Of a DNA stretch of 64,000 nucleotides, positions 1 through 9,197 are shown piece after piece; the stretch's first letter is position 1; the number at the start of each line of letters is the position of its first letter. The notes under the pieces were generated by a model. It ran no database searches. It saw only the letters and a program-made list of their open reading frames with translations, and was not told where the DNA came from. The translations under genes were made by a program, and so were the position numbers. This stretch comes from Pseudomonadota bacterium (GTDB taxonomy: Bacteria > Pseudomonadota > Alphaproteobacteria > Rhizobiales > Xanthobacteraceae), in contig JAEYAU010000021.1 of NCBI GenBank assembly GCA_023404705.1, forward strand, positions 1-64,000. Direction: 5' to 3'.

Positions 1-1689
1 GGCACGACCGTCGCTGGCACGGCGACTGACGGCGGTGGTGCAGGCTCAGCGGGCGGGGCGGCAGGCGCGGGCGGCTCAAGCGCGGCGGCAAACCGGGGCG
101 GTGGCGGCGGCGGTGCGGCAAGCCAAAGCTCCAATAGTGGTACCTTCAATGGCGGCGCGGGCGGCGCGGGCCTTGTCATCATCTCGTACCCCACCGGAAC
201 GCTTATCGCGACTGGCGGCACGATCACCACATCGGGCGGCAACACCATTCATACGTTCACCTCCAGCGGCACCTTTGTCGTGCAGCCCATCACGACGTCC
301 CTTTCCAAATCGATTACGGTGCCGCCCGGGCACAACAAGGCGCTCCTCGCCGTCGTATTCTCCCGCAATGACGTGACTCCGTCTGGCGTCACCTTTGACG
401 GCAACGCACTCACGCTAGTGGGCGGCGCCTCGATCGTCATAGACGGCGTGACGTGCCGCTACGGCGTCTACCGGCTGCTCAATCCGGCGGCCACGACTGC
501 CAGCGTGCTTGCGTCCTGGCCATCGAGCGCCATCGCGCCCGTGCTCGGCATTCTCGTGGCGGATCTCGTCGATCAAACAACGCCCACGACCGCGCTCTCT
601 GTTAACAGCGGCACGTCCGCAACCGCTTCCGTCACGATAGCGGGCACTACGGATTACGCCCTGCGCGTGGCGTGGGTCTTTACCGACACGGATGTAGGCC
701 ACAGCCCGGGGATTGTTGGGCAGCGCGAGCCCGTCGCTGGGAGCAATTATGTCGGCCGCGACTCAATCAGCTATCTCGGCGAATCGACTGCCGGCACGCT
801 CGAAGCGACCGATTTCAATCTCAAAGATCCCGAGCGCATCACCGCGCTTGAGCCCTTTGACATCGATCTTCTCGTAGGCACCAAGATCGACAACCGCAAC
901 TTGGCGCGCGTGCTTCGATGGGACACGGCTTCTCCAAGCTGGATTACGGACGACACCGTGGAGGAGAACGGTGTCAATGCCTTCATCCGCGATGACAACT
1001 TCATGTACGTGCAGGCGGGCGACTTCTGCAAACTGTTCTTCTACAACGGCGAGAAGCTGGAGCCGCTCCTGCGCATCCCCGGCGACTTCTCGCCCACACA
1101 AACCGCCAAGATCTACCGCACCTCGGTTGCCACACTCCTAGGCATCCCCCGCTTCGGGCTTTCCAACATCACCGGCAACCCGGCGCTCGAAGGGGTCTAC
1201 TCGCTGGGCTCCTACAGCAAGAATTACGACAAGATCCTCGACCTCTCGTTCCCCGTCTCCTCCGGCGCGTTCACGGGCCTCACTGTCGGCGGCGTGCTCG
1301 CCGACGGGGCCAACCTCTTCGTCGCTTGGAAGGATGCCACGGATGCGGGCGTCGACAAGCTCGACTACACGGCCAAGTACGCCAGCGCGTACATCGAGAC
1401 CAGGCAATTGGCCGACGACGTGCGCGGCGCTTTCAAGACGCTCAAGGAAGTCTGCGCATACTACGCCTCGCTTCCTGCAAGCACGGGCCTCACCTTCGGC
1501 TACAAGCGCCGCTACGACGCCAATTACGCCTCGCTCACCCCGAAGACTGATACGCAGCTGCGCCAAATCAAAGTGACTGACAGCGTGCCGGACGTGGCGA
1601 GCCCGCAACTGCGGTTCGGCTTCACCGTATCCGGCAACAGCGCGCCTGAGATCGAGAACTTCGATTACGAGATCACCGCCTCCCGCTAG
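1..1689 (+). CDS. Phage glycine-rich tail fibre-like protein, 5' end missing
   Basis: The reading frame is open from the first base of the window, so the true start lies to the left and 562 codons are seen. The first ~60 residues are almost only Gly, Ala and Ser. They are followed by LVIISYPTGTL and a Thr/Gly stretch, a pattern seen at the end of glycine-rich domains in phage tail fibre and appendage proteins. The remaining ~470 residues look beta-rich and include an NGEKLEPLLRIPGD segment and an aromatic, charged C-terminus. The stop is one base before the next ATG. A virion surface or fibre role is inferred from the glycine-rich domain and from its place among late genes; no catalytic motif was seen. 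A methionine at 280 is internal and should not be taken as the start. Confidence 0.75.
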   Translation, partial: GTTVAGTATDGGGAGSAGGAAGAGGSSAAANRGGGGGGAASQSSNSGTFNGGAGGAGLVIISYPTGTLIATGGTITTSGGNTIHTFTSSGTFVVQPITTSLSKSITVPPGHNKALLAVVFSRNDVTPSGVTFDGNALTLVGGASIVIDGVTCRYGVYRLLNPAATTASVLASWPSSAIAPVLGILVADLVDQTTPTTALSVNSGTSATASVTIAGTTDYALRVAWVFTDTDVGHSPGIVGQREPVAGSNYVGRDSISYLGESTAGTLEATDFNLKDPERITALEPFDIDLLVGTKIDNRNLARVLRWDTASPSWITDDTVEENGVNAFIRDDNFMYVQAGDFCKLFFYNGEKLEPLLRIPGDFSPTQTAKIYRTSVATLLGIPRFGLSNITGNPALEGVYSLGSYSKNYDKILDLSFPVSSGAFTGLTVGGVLADGANLFVAWKDATDAGVDKLDYTAKYASAYIETRQLADDVRGAFKTLKEVCAYYASLPASTGLTFGYKRRYDANYASLTPKTDTQLRQIKVTDSVPDVASPQLRFGFTVSGNSAPEIENFDYEITASR

Positions 1690-1690
1690 T

Positions 1691-2185
1691 ATGAATATCA
1701 AGAGCACCAAAATTGACGCAGCCAAAAGGCAGACGCGCCGCGGCTACGCTACTCCGCGCAAGGTGCGCCAGCTAAAGATTCTCAAAGGAAATATTGTAGG
1801 CGGTTGGGGCATCGACGATGACAGCAATTTTGCCTCGGCACAGGACGCAAACGGCTTCCGCGTCATCCTCAACGCGCTTGAGGGTAAGATCGGCTTTGAC
1901 GGCGGAGTGAGCATGAAGAACACCGCCGTCCCGTTCTCCGGCACCGGCGGCATGCGCGTGGAGCACGACAGCGGGGTCGTGTTTCTCGAAGTGTCGGGCG
2001 ATGGCGACGGGTTGGGTAGCCAGCAGGTGCTCCTCTCCAACGCGGACAAGAGTGTCTACGTGGGGATCCAGCGCAACCTCTCGGGCACCACACGCATCAT
2101 CATGGGCGGCTTGCCTACGTCATCAGCCGGCCTGCCGTCAGGAGCGATATGGAACGACTTAGGGACGCTGAAGATCGTGTCCTAA
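1691..2185 (+). CDS. Small phage structural protein (hypothetical)
   Basis: A 164-residue protein starting one base after the preceding stop, so translation is probably coupled. The N-terminus is basic (KRQTRRGYATPRKVRQLK). The rest is a run of short beta-type segments with many Gly residues. The C-terminus reads GLPSGAIWNDLGTLKIVS, a closing motif that I associate with phage tail and appendage proteins (LPSG.(I/L)WN..G.L.IV). No enzyme motif is visible. Position between a fibre-like gene and large virion genes supports a structural role, but the exact part is unknown. Confidence 0.7.
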   Translation: MNIKSTKIDAAKRQTRRGYATPRKVRQLKILKGNIVGGWGIDDDSNFASAQDANGFRVILNALEGKIGFDGGVSMKNTAVPFSGTGGMRVEHDSGVVFLEVSGDGDGLGSQQVLLSNADKSVYVGIQRNLSGTTRIIMGGLPTSSAGLPSGAIWNDLGTLKIVS

Positions 2186-2224
2186 AAAACCGATGCTACA
2201 ATCACGCTAAGAACAAACGTCACC

Positions 2225-2329
2225 ATGAACGAAGCACCAACAATCAAACCAGCATCAGCCCAGTGGAGGCGCTTAAGGGCGCGCTCGAACGCATATAATT
2301 TATTCATGCCCGGAGTATACCACGACTAA
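2225..2329 (+). CDS. Possible 34-aa small ORF
   Basis: The ATG at 2225 opens 34 codons (begins MNEAPTIKPASAQWRR, ends GVYHD) in the only gap between late genes, and its stop falls six bases before the next start. No convincing ribosome binding site precedes it. A TATAAT at 2294-2299 inside it could instead belong to a promoter for the next gene, although no good -35 hexamer is spaced correctly. It may be only a leader sequence. Confidence 0.25.
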   Translation: MNEAPTIKPASAQWRRLRARSNAYNLFMPGVYHD

Positions 2330-2335
2330 CGATTT

Positions 2336-3970
2336 ATGGCCAATCTGAGCATCATCACCGACCCGGTCACCAAGAAGCAATTCGCGCGCGATCCCAGCGT
2401 GGCCGGCTCGCTGTATGAGGCGTATACACCGCCCGCGCAGCAAGCTCCTCAGCCCGCTCCTGACACACCGACGCAGACAGCGCCGAGCGCGCCCACGCCT
2501 TCTCCACTGCAGACGCCCCTTGCTGCGCCAACCGCGCTCAAAGCACCAGCACTTCCCACGCCGCAAGCGCCAGCGGTCCAAGACACCTACATCACCTCGC
2601 TCAATGAGCAAGCGAAGCTCACGCGCGGCGCGGTGGAGAACGCCTACAAGACGCAGCTTGACCGCATTACCGGCGAGCGAAAGCAGGCAGAGGAGAATGT
2701 CCGCAAGATCAACAATGAGCAGGGTGACATTATAGGCGGTCCCGTCCAGGAACTCTCCGCGCCCTTCCGGGAAAAGCTCGAGACGAGCGAGCGCGACCGC
2801 CTGAAGGTGGAGGAGAACTTCTTCGAGAACCAGAAGCTCACCGACGAGCTCGATTCGCTTCTCACCGAGGGCAACGCGCTCATCGCCCGCACGAAGGCAC
2901 AACCCATTTCCATGCAGGCGCTCAACAAGCGCACGGCAAAGACCATGTCCGACGTCGCCGCCCGTGCCGGCGTCATCCAGGCCGTCATGGCAGCCCGTAG
3001 CGGCCAGATCGCCGAAGCGGAGCGCATGATCGATCGCAGCGTCGCTGCTGTGAATGCCGATCGCCAGGACGAGCTCGCCTTCTATTCGACCCTGCTTGAT
3101 TTCTACGAGAACACCAAGGACGAGGAGGGCAACAAGGTCGCGGAACTCAAAGCAGACGAGAAGAAGTTCCTGGAGGCGCAGATCGGCCTTCTGGAGAACG
3201 ACATGAAGCAGACTGATGAGAACGTGCAGACCATCAAAAAGGCGATGCTCGACCCGGATCTCGCGCAGACCTACGGGCAGGCCGGCGTCACGCTCAACGA
3301 CACGCCCGAGCAGATCGGGCAGAAGCTAGCCGCGTACGGCTATCAGAAAGAGGTGCGCGAGCTGAGCAATGACATGGCCGAGAAGGGCTACAGCTTCCTC
3401 ACACCCGGGCAGTCCGCTCCGGGGGGCGCCGACGTCGTGACCGTGACCGACAGCAAGGGCGTGCAGAAGCAGTACTACAAGGCCGGCAGCGGTGGTTCTG
3501 GCGGCACTGATTACGGCAATTTGACCTCGTCGCAGAAGACCGCCGTCGACAATCTCAACTCGGTGATGCAGTCGCTCTCCAACTATCGCGCCCTCTATGA
3601 CCGCCTTGTGGGCGACAGCGGAGTGGTTCTCACTGGCGAGGACGCGGGTAGCCTCGCAGGCGCCTACAACGCGCTCATCTTCCAAATCGCCCAAGCTGCC
3701 GGCACGGGCGCGCTGCAAGCGGCCGACCGCGAGGTGGTGGAAGAGATGATCCCTAACCCCACCGCGATCGGATGGCTGGGAAGCAGCGCTCTGGGCACTC
3801 TACGCAAAGGCGGCAAGAAGGGCGGGCTCAATGCGCTCGACGAGGCGGGCAAGATCTTCCAGGCCAAGAAATCCGCGATCGGGAATCCGACCAACAGCCC
3901 GCAGGCGACGCCGACGCAAGATCCGCTCGACGTCGGCCTGCCATCGGAGCTTAATCCCCTTGGCATATGA
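2336..3970 (+). CDS. Large phage protein of unknown function, coiled-coil rich
   Basis: A 544-residue protein. Residues ~1-25 form a short head. Residues ~33-75 are a Pro/Ala/Gln/Thr-rich linker. Residues ~80-300 are highly charged, with long Glu/Lys/Gln/Arg-rich helices likely to form coiled coils. A glycine-rich hinge (SGGSGGTDYG) near 385 precedes a helical C-terminal part and a second Pro-rich tail. It is not recognised. Its length, the low-complexity linker and its place in the late operon fit an internal virion or tail-associated protein, which is inference. The stop overlaps the next ATG by four bases (ATGA), so the two are translationally coupled. Confidence 0.7.
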   Translation: MANLSIITDPVTKKQFARDPSVAGSLYEAYTPPAQQAPQPAPDTPTQTAPSAPTPSPLQTPLAAPTALKAPALPTPQAPAVQDTYITSLNEQAKLTRGAVENAYKTQLDRITGERKQAEENVRKINNEQGDIIGGPVQELSAPFREKLETSERDRLKVEENFFENQKLTDELDSLLTEGNALIARTKAQPISMQALNKRTAKTMSDVAARAGVIQAVMAARSGQIAEAERMIDRSVAAVNADRQDELAFYSTLLDFYENTKDEEGNKVAELKADEKKFLEAQIGLLENDMKQTDENVQTIKKAMLDPDLAQTYGQAGVTLNDTPEQIGQKLAAYGYQKEVRELSNDMAEKGYSFLTPGQSAPGGADVVTVTDSKGVQKQYYKAGSGGSGGTDYGNLTSSQKTAVDNLNSVMQSLSNYRALYDRLVGDSGVVLTGEDAGSLAGAYNALIFQIAQAAGTGALQAADREVVEEMIPNPTAIGWLGSSALGTLRKGGKKGGLNALDEAGKIFQAKKSAIGNPTNSPQATPTQDPLDVGLPSELNPLGI

Positions 3971-5526
3971 CACCCACTGAATTCGCCAATCGCATACGCA
4001 CCAGGTACCCCAACGGCATAACATCCGACGGCCTCTCCTATGCCGAGCTCGATGATCGTGAGCTCACGCGCCGAATCATTGAGAAGCATCCCGTCTACAA
4101 GTCGCAGATTAAGGGCCTCGATGAGGCTCCGCAGAAATCAGGGCCGATAGGCTCGCCGTTCGCGGCGGTCGGAGAGTTCGTCACCGGCGTAAAAAACGCG
4201 ATTGCGAAAAGAGGTGATGCGGCAGCAACGGAGCAGGAGCGCGCATCCGAGGGTCAGATCTCACCCGGCCGCGCGGTCCTGCGCACGGCGGGCCAGGCTG
4301 TGGCCGGTGTCGGCGATGTCGGCGTTGAGCTACTTAAACTCGTCGCGCCCAAATTTCTCGAAGACATGGCGGCGTCGGGTGTCGAGAAGATTGGCGAGAC
4401 GGAGCTCGTGCAGAGCGTGGCGCGCAAGTACGACGAATTGCGGCAGAAGCATCCGGAAGCCGTCAAGGACGTAGAGGCACTTTTCAATATCGGATCTTTA
4501 CTGCCGGTCGGGAAGGCCGCTCAGCTAGCCACTAAAGGGGCGGTCGGCGCGACGGCGAAGGTTGGTAAGGCCGCGGCCACTGTCGCGGGAGATGCGCTTG
4601 AGGCCCGGCGCGTGGCACGGGTAGCCGCTACGAAGCAGGACGTAGACCGGACGATTGGCACGATCGTGCAGGGGAAGACCGGCGACATCGAAACCGCGAA
4701 GCGCGCGCTAGCCTCGATCGATACCGCAGACGTCAAGACATACGCCGATCTCCGGGAGCGCATTGACGAGAATGTAGGAGCGCTCGCTGAGCGCCTCGAC
4801 AGCTTCCTTGACGCCCAGGACTCCCGCCTGCCACGGCTCAAAGAGCGGGAGGTGGAGACCACCACGCGCGTCGGCTCTCAAACCGTGAGTCAAAACTTTG
4901 TCGTGGATGCGCTGGATCAGCTCGACGAGCTTTATCGCACCGTCAAGGACACTCCTGCGCGAGCTCGCATCGCGCAGATACGCAGCAAATTCAAGTCGGA
5001 GGGTCTCAGTCGTCGCGAACTCAATGACCTCTCGCGCATGTACGGAAGGGAGTTTCGCGACAAGGCTTTTAATAAGGCCAACGGCGATCCTCTCACGACA
5101 GTGAACGCCCAGGCGTACGAAAACACCCGCAAGGGCATCAAGGAGGCCGTGCGCTCCACAATCCAAGGAAAAGTGCCGCAGCTGCTGGACGAGCGCATGA
5201 GCGACCTCATCGAGACAAACCACCTCGTGTCCAACATGGAGGAGCGCGTCAACAAGCTCTACCAGCGCGCAAAGAAGCGCGGGCTCATGGAGCGGATCGC
5301 GCGGCGCGCCGCAGATGTCGTAGACGTCGCCACCTTGCACACCGTCTCGGGCTTCATCTCGCGGCTCCTGCCGTCGAATGTGGGCCTGAAGACCATGAAC
5401 GCCATCGACCTGGAAGAGGCGCTTCGCAGGAACCTGAAGAAGGTCGACAAGTTGCTTGCGAAGTCTGACGACACAGAGCTGGAGGAGGGGATAGCCGAGC
5501 TACTGCGGTCAGGAGGTGAGCTATAA
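3967..5526 (+). CDS. Large phage protein of unknown function
   Basis: A 519-residue, mainly helical protein coupled to the previous gene by ATGA. Residues 1-50 form a compact N-terminal region (TPTEFANRIRTRYPNG and a charged helix). Residues ~95-220 hold Ala/Gly/Val-rich stretches that could be amphipathic or membrane-active (AGQAVAGVGDVGVELL, QLATKGAVGATAKVGK). The remainder is charged helix with YGREFRDKAFN near 360. The amphipathic alanine-rich segments would suit a virion ejection protein, but no transglycosylase or other catalytic motif is evident. The function is unknown; the assignment to the late module rests on context. Confidence 0.7.
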   Translation: MTPTEFANRIRTRYPNGITSDGLSYAELDDRELTRRIIEKHPVYKSQIKGLDEAPQKSGPIGSPFAAVGEFVTGVKNAIAKRGDAAATEQERASEGQISPGRAVLRTAGQAVAGVGDVGVELLKLVAPKFLEDMAASGVEKIGETELVQSVARKYDELRQKHPEAVKDVEALFNIGSLLPVGKAAQLATKGAVGATAKVGKAAATVAGDALEARRVARVAATKQDVDRTIGTIVQGKTGDIETAKRALASIDTADVKTYADLRERIDENVGALAERLDSFLDAQDSRLPRLKEREVETTTRVGSQTVSQNFVVDALDQLDELYRTVKDTPARARIAQIRSKFKSEGLSRRELNDLSRMYGREFRDKAFNKANGDPLTTVNAQAYENTRKGIKEAVRSTIQGKVPQLLDERMSDLIETNHLVSNMEERVNKLYQRAKKRGLMERIARRAADVVDVATLHTVSGFISRLLPSNVGLKTMNAIDLEEALRRNLKKVDKLLAKSDDTELEEGIAELLRSGGEL

Positions 5527-5533
5527 TTTTTGT

Positions 5534-6955
5534 ATGTGGCGTAATCTAAAATATTTCCTTCCTGGGCTCTCCCTCGTTGCTCTCGCGGTCATCTTCAGTA
5601 CGATCTTGGCAGGCCTTCCGCGGCCGACCTCAGCAGCTACGGTCCTCATCACCAATTCCAGCGATACGCTCAGTACCTTCCGCACGAACGTCAATGCGAG
5701 CCTCCTCAATCTCGCATCGGATCGGCTCGGGACTACAAGCGCTTGGACGGTAGGACAGATCCTCTATGCGACGGGTGCCACCACTACCGCCACCGTGGCG
5801 ACCAGCTCTATTGCGGGCTCTGGAGCCATCTCGGTCACCGGCAGCGGCTACGTCGTCGGCTCCCCTGTCACCGTTTCATGCGCCACATGCGCCACGTTCT
5901 CCTATCTCTTCCCTAGCAACGCAACGTCGACTTCGATTGCGTTCAACGGCGGCCTCACTGCCTCCAGCCTCTCGATTGGCTCACTCTCGGGCCTTGTGGC
6001 AGCCAATAGCGGAAGCACCTACGCCGCGGCCACGGGCACCGTTTCTGCGGGTTCGGGCATATCGGTGAGTGCCGGCCAATCAGTCATCGGCTCCGGCCTC
6101 ACCATCACAAATACGGGCGTCACATCGCTTGCTGCAAGCGCGGGTATTGCTCTGTCAGGGTCCACTGGCGCCGTCACCGTGACTAACACGATCGGCTATC
6201 CGTTCCCCTCAAATGCAACCTCGTCGGCTCTGACACTCACGGGCCTCCTGACGATCAGCAACTCGTCAACCACCGCCGGTTCGTTCTCCTATGCCTCTTC
6301 GAGCGTGTGGCGTGGCGGCGGCCTTACGAGCGACTGCGATACCGCCGCCAGCTCGAAGCTCCTGTGGGATATTACGACCGGCCAGTTCTCTTGCGGCTCG
6401 GATCAATCCGGCGCCGGCTCGACGTATCCGTTCCTGCTTGCCGGCAACGCAACCTCGACGCTCACCCAATTCAACGGCGGTCTCACCGCGTTCGGCTCTT
6501 CCACTATCGGAGCGGGAGGCACGACCACCGGCCTCACGATCTCCGGAGGCGCGACGACCACCGGCCGCGCGGTTGGCACCGACACCACCAACAACTGGAC
6601 AGGTGTGGTCTCGCCTACCCGGCGCTTCTCGCTCGGAAGCGCGACGACTACCACGTGGACCGGCACGACGACCGGCGCCTACGTCCCGATCCTCCCCATG
6701 GACTTCGCGGGCACGCTGCGCACGACGGTGTGTACCGCGAGCTCCTCCCAAGCCTTCTTGGGCGTCACCGTCTACATCAATCAGACCAAGGTGAGCCCGA
6801 CCTACTTCGTCAGCTCTTCGACCGAGGGCACCGTCTCATTTACGAGCAATAACACCTTCAGCAAGGGCGACGTGATCAGCGCTTATTTCGGCACCTCGAC
6901 AACGGACACCAACGCCCTCGGCAGCATCTGCACATTCGACGTCACCGAATCATGA
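5534..6955 (+). CDS. Exported, repeat-containing phage-encoded protein
   Basis: The protein begins MWRNLKYFLPGLSLVALA and continues with a hydrophobic stretch and PTSAA, which together look like a signal peptide or anchor. The frame extends to a GTG at 5516, but that codon overlaps AGGAGG, so the ATG at 5534 was chosen. The mature part (~440 residues) is Ser/Thr/Ala/Gly-rich and carries a motif repeated three times near residues 128, 225 and 308: (F/L)..(G/S)NATS, twice followed by FNGGLTA. The C-terminal ~100 residues are a more complex beta-type domain with Cys residues. A signal sequence is unusual for a virion protein, so it may decorate the host envelope. I associate the NATST/FNGGLTA pattern with uncultured-bacterium and phage metagenomes, from memory only. 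Confidence 0.65.
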   Translation: MWRNLKYFLPGLSLVALAVIFSTILAGLPRPTSAATVLITNSSDTLSTFRTNVNASLLNLASDRLGTTSAWTVGQILYATGATTTATVATSSIAGSGAISVTGSGYVVGSPVTVSCATCATFSYLFPSNATSTSIAFNGGLTASSLSIGSLSGLVAANSGSTYAAATGTVSAGSGISVSAGQSVIGSGLTITNTGVTSLAASAGIALSGSTGAVTVTNTIGYPFPSNATSSALTLTGLLTISNSSTTAGSFSYASSSVWRGGGLTSDCDTAASSKLLWDITTGQFSCGSDQSGAGSTYPFLLAGNATSTLTQFNGGLTAFGSSTIGAGGTTTGLTISGGATTTGRAVGTDTTNNWTGVVSPTRRFSLGSATTTTWTGTTTGAYVPILPMDFAGTLRTTVCTASSSQAFLGVTVYINQTKVSPTYFVSSSTEGTVSFTSNNTFSKGDVISAYFGTSTTDTNALGSICTFDVTES

Positions 6956-7689
6956 GGAAGCTTTGCAAATTACTGCTTGGTGCACTTCTCCTCGCGGCTC
7001 CCGTGATCGCGCTCGCTGCCGCCTACGCCGCTACGGACTCCTTCGACACCTACAGCAACGGCGATTTAACCGGCAACAACGGCGGGTCGGGCTTCTCGGC
7101 GGGCTGGAGCGGCAATGCTGCCTACGACGTGCAGAGCTCGATCACGTTCAACGCAACAACAAAGGCCGTGTCAGTTGCTGGTGTCGGCACAGAGAGCATC
7201 ACGCGCGCTATGAGCGCAGGAGCGGACAGCGGCAATCTCTACTTTGCGATCCGCAAGGACGGGAACGACGACCAATTGACTTTCGACTTCAAGAGCGGAG
7301 CTACGCTGGCCGGCGGCGTCGGACTTACCCATAACAGCTCCACGGGCGTCGATCTTATCGTTTACGGCACGGCGGCCGAGACCTTCACGGGCTTAGCACA
7401 GAACACCTGGTACATCGTCAACGTGGAGCTTCTTTCAGCAACGACTTTCCGAGCGCGCTACAAGCCCGCCGGGGGCGCCTACAGTGCGTTCTCCAGCACC
7501 AAGACCTACCTCAGCAGCGTCTCTAGCCCGAGTACCGTGCAGCTGCGCTACTCCAACGACGGCGGAGCAAATCCCACCTTCTACTTCGACGAGCTGTGCA
7601 CGAGCGATCCTGAAAGCTCCTGCACCGGTACGCCGGCTGCGGCGCCTGCCGTGCCGATTACCAGTCTCGTTAAGGCCTTCTGGCACTAG
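6952..7689 (+). CDS. Exported beta-sandwich protein in phage late operon
   Basis: A 245-residue protein overlapping the previous stop by ATGA. The N-terminus, MRKLCKLLLGALLLAAPVIA then LAAAYA, is a typical signal peptide. The mature part has a DSFDTYSNGDLTGNNGGSGF opening and a pattern of alternating strands containing NTWYIVNVELLS, FRARYKP and FYFDELC. This resembles concanavalin A/LamG-like jelly rolls that often bind carbohydrate. The C-terminus ends in Cys-containing and Pro/Ala-rich segments. With the upstream gene it forms a pair of exported products in a phage operon. A surface or carbohydrate-binding role is inference. Confidence 0.65.
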   Translation: MRKLCKLLLGALLLAAPVIALAAAYAATDSFDTYSNGDLTGNNGGSGFSAGWSGNAAYDVQSSITFNATTKAVSVAGVGTESITRAMSAGADSGNLYFAIRKDGNDDQLTFDFKSGATLAGGVGLTHNSSTGVDLIVYGTAAETFTGLAQNTWYIVNVELLSATTFRARYKPAGGAYSAFSSTKTYLSSVSSPSTVQLRYSNDGGANPTFYFDELCTSDPESSCTGTPAAAPAVPITSLVKAFWH

Positions 7690-7692
7690 CGT

Positions 7693-8943
7693 ATGGAGCA
7701 TAAAAACTACGGCCTCGATCTCAGACCCATCGCCCCCGAAGACTTCCTGGGTGGCTCTACCAACTCTCTCCAGAGGAAATTCGGAGACGAGGTGCTGGTC
7801 GCAGATGGCGATTGGACCCCATATCTTCCGTCGACCGAGAACCAGGACACCAGCAACGGCGACACGTACGCTTGCGTCTCGTTCGCGATCTCAAACGCCA
7901 TCGAGATGCTTGCCAGACGTCGTTTCGGCAACCGGCTCAATCTCTCCGATCGCTTCATCGCCAAGAAGAGCGGGACGGTGCCGGGTCGCGGCAATGATCC
8001 CAAGGTTGTGGCTGACTACATGCGTCCGAAGCTTCTGAAGCCGCTCTACTGGAGCGTAGACGAGAAGGAGTGGCCAGACACCGAGACCGTGGAGGAGTTC
8101 TATCAGGAGCCGCCTCGCAGCCTCGACACCATCGCGACCGCGCGCGGCGCCGAGTTCGAGTACGGCTACCAGTGGGAGCTGAACGTCCCGTCCAATCTTC
8201 GCGAACGGCTGAAGCGCTCCCCCATCAACCTCGCGGTCACCGCCTGGGAGGAGCGCGACGGGGTCTACGTGCGCGTACCCGGCATCGCCGAGAACCACTT
8301 CACCACCCTCATCAAGGTCCTCGACAACGGCCTCTACAAGGTCTTCGATAGCTTCCCGCCCTACATCAAGGTCGTGCACCCCGACGCCTGCCAGAGCGTG
8401 GCCATGAGCCACCATCTCAACCGCCACGTGGTGCAGGAGAGTTGGTTCAAGAAGTTCATCAAGGGCGTCCTGGCCTTCCTCGCCGTGGCCGCTGAAGAGC
8501 CTGTGAAACAGCCTGAAACGCCCCAGGACGCGCCGAAGCCTGCCGATCCGACTCCACCTACGCCTCCGACTAAGACCGTGGCTCTGAGCGCGTTCTGCGA
8601 GGCCATTAAGGCCCACGAAGGCTGGTTCCCCGGATCGCGCTCCTTCCGCAACAACAATCCCGGGAATGCCCGCTATTCCAACGTGGGCTACCTGCCAAAG
8701 TACGAGCCGGTCCTCAGAGACCCGCAAGGGTTCGCTATCTTCAAGGACTACGAGACGGGTTGGCTCTATCTGCAGAACCTCGTGCGCGAGAAGATCAAGG
8801 CCCACCCCGAGCAGACCCTACTGGACTTCTTCCGCGTCTACGCGCCCGCCGAGGACCACAATGACCCCAACGCCTATGCCGCCGCAGTCGGCAAGCGGCT
8901 GGGGGTCGATTATAAGACGTTCGTTATCAAACACATCGTATGA
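7693..8943 (+). CDS. Endolysin candidate: papain-like domain fused to lysozyme-like domain
   Basis: A 416-residue two-domain protein. Residues ~45-235 show a papain-like cysteine peptidase pattern: Q51, then C61 in TYACVSFAISNAIE at the start of a helix, H202 in AENHFTTLIKVL, and D219 in YKVFDSFPP. Residues ~255-290 are a Pro/Lys/Thr linker (PETPQDAPKPADPTPPTPP). Residues ~293-416 carry SFRNNNPGNARY, a motif of lysozyme-like transglycosylase or muramidase domains in phage lysins, and end KHIV. The start follows the previous stop by three bases and the stop overlaps the next gene (ATGA), which encodes a holin-like protein. This adjacency supports a lysis role, cutting peptidoglycan glycan and perhaps peptide bonds. 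Active-site assignments are by eye only. Confidence 0.7.
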   Translation: MEHKNYGLDLRPIAPEDFLGGSTNSLQRKFGDEVLVADGDWTPYLPSTENQDTSNGDTYACVSFAISNAIEMLARRRFGNRLNLSDRFIAKKSGTVPGRGNDPKVVADYMRPKLLKPLYWSVDEKEWPDTETVEEFYQEPPRSLDTIATARGAEFEYGYQWELNVPSNLRERLKRSPINLAVTAWEERDGVYVRVPGIAENHFTTLIKVLDNGLYKVFDSFPPYIKVVHPDACQSVAMSHHLNRHVVQESWFKKFIKGVLAFLAVAAEEPVKQPETPQDAPKPADPTPPTPPTKTVALSAFCEAIKAHEGWFPGSRSFRNNNPGNARYSNVGYLPKYEPVLRDPQGFAIFKDYETGWLYLQNLVREKIKAHPEQTLLDFFRVYAPAEDHNDPNAYAAAVGKRLGVDYKTFVIKHIV

Positions 8944-9137
8944 GTCAGACGATAAGCATGGTGCTCGTGCAGCTCTTGGCCGTCGTTTTGCCGATGATTG
9001 GCGTGACGCTCGGCAACGAGCAGATTACGTCCTTCGTGCAGACCGCAGTGGTTATTGTAGCCGGCGTGTGGATCTGGGTGCGCCGCTATCAGCAGGGCGA
9101 CATCACGCCCATGGGGCATCGCAAAGAACCCCGCTAG
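8940..9137 (+). CDS. Holin-like membrane protein
   Basis: A 65-residue protein with two hydrophobic segments (about residues 6-24 and 30-48) separated by GNEQITSF, and a basic hydrophilic tail (RRYQQGDITPMGHRKEPR). This is the layout of small two-helix phage holins. It overlaps the endolysin candidate by ATGA and is the last gene before a strong hairpin at 9165-9186, as expected for the end of a late operon. The likely role is timed permeabilisation of the inner membrane. The family was not matched beyond topology and context. Confidence 0.7.
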   Translation: MSQTISMVLVQLLAVVLPMIGVTLGNEQITSFVQTAVVIVAGVWIWVRRYQQGDITPMGHRKEPR

Positions 9138-9164
9138 GCGCTCCAGAATGCGCCAGGACGCACG

Positions 9165-9186
9165 AATCCCCCGGTCATGGGGGATT
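9165..9186. terminator. Bidirectional hairpin between convergent phage operons
   Basis: A perfect 8-bp stem, AATCCCCC (9165-9172) and GGGGGATT (9179-9186), with loop GGTCAT, followed by TTGTCATT. It lies between the stop of the plus-strand holin gene (9137) and the stop of the minus-strand gene (9198), where both transcripts would end. Confidence 0.7.
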
Positions 9187-9197
9187 TGTCATTCCGC

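Noticed and set aside
35..376. A 113-codon frame at the left edge
   Set aside because: The phase that continues into 280-1689 is open from base 1 and gives the glycine-rich domain; this one is a shadow.
5523..5528. TATAAT just before the ATG at 5534, and a similar one at 2294-2299
   Set aside because: Neither has a -35 hexamer at suitable distance, and the first lies five bases before the start codon, inside an otherwise continuous operon.
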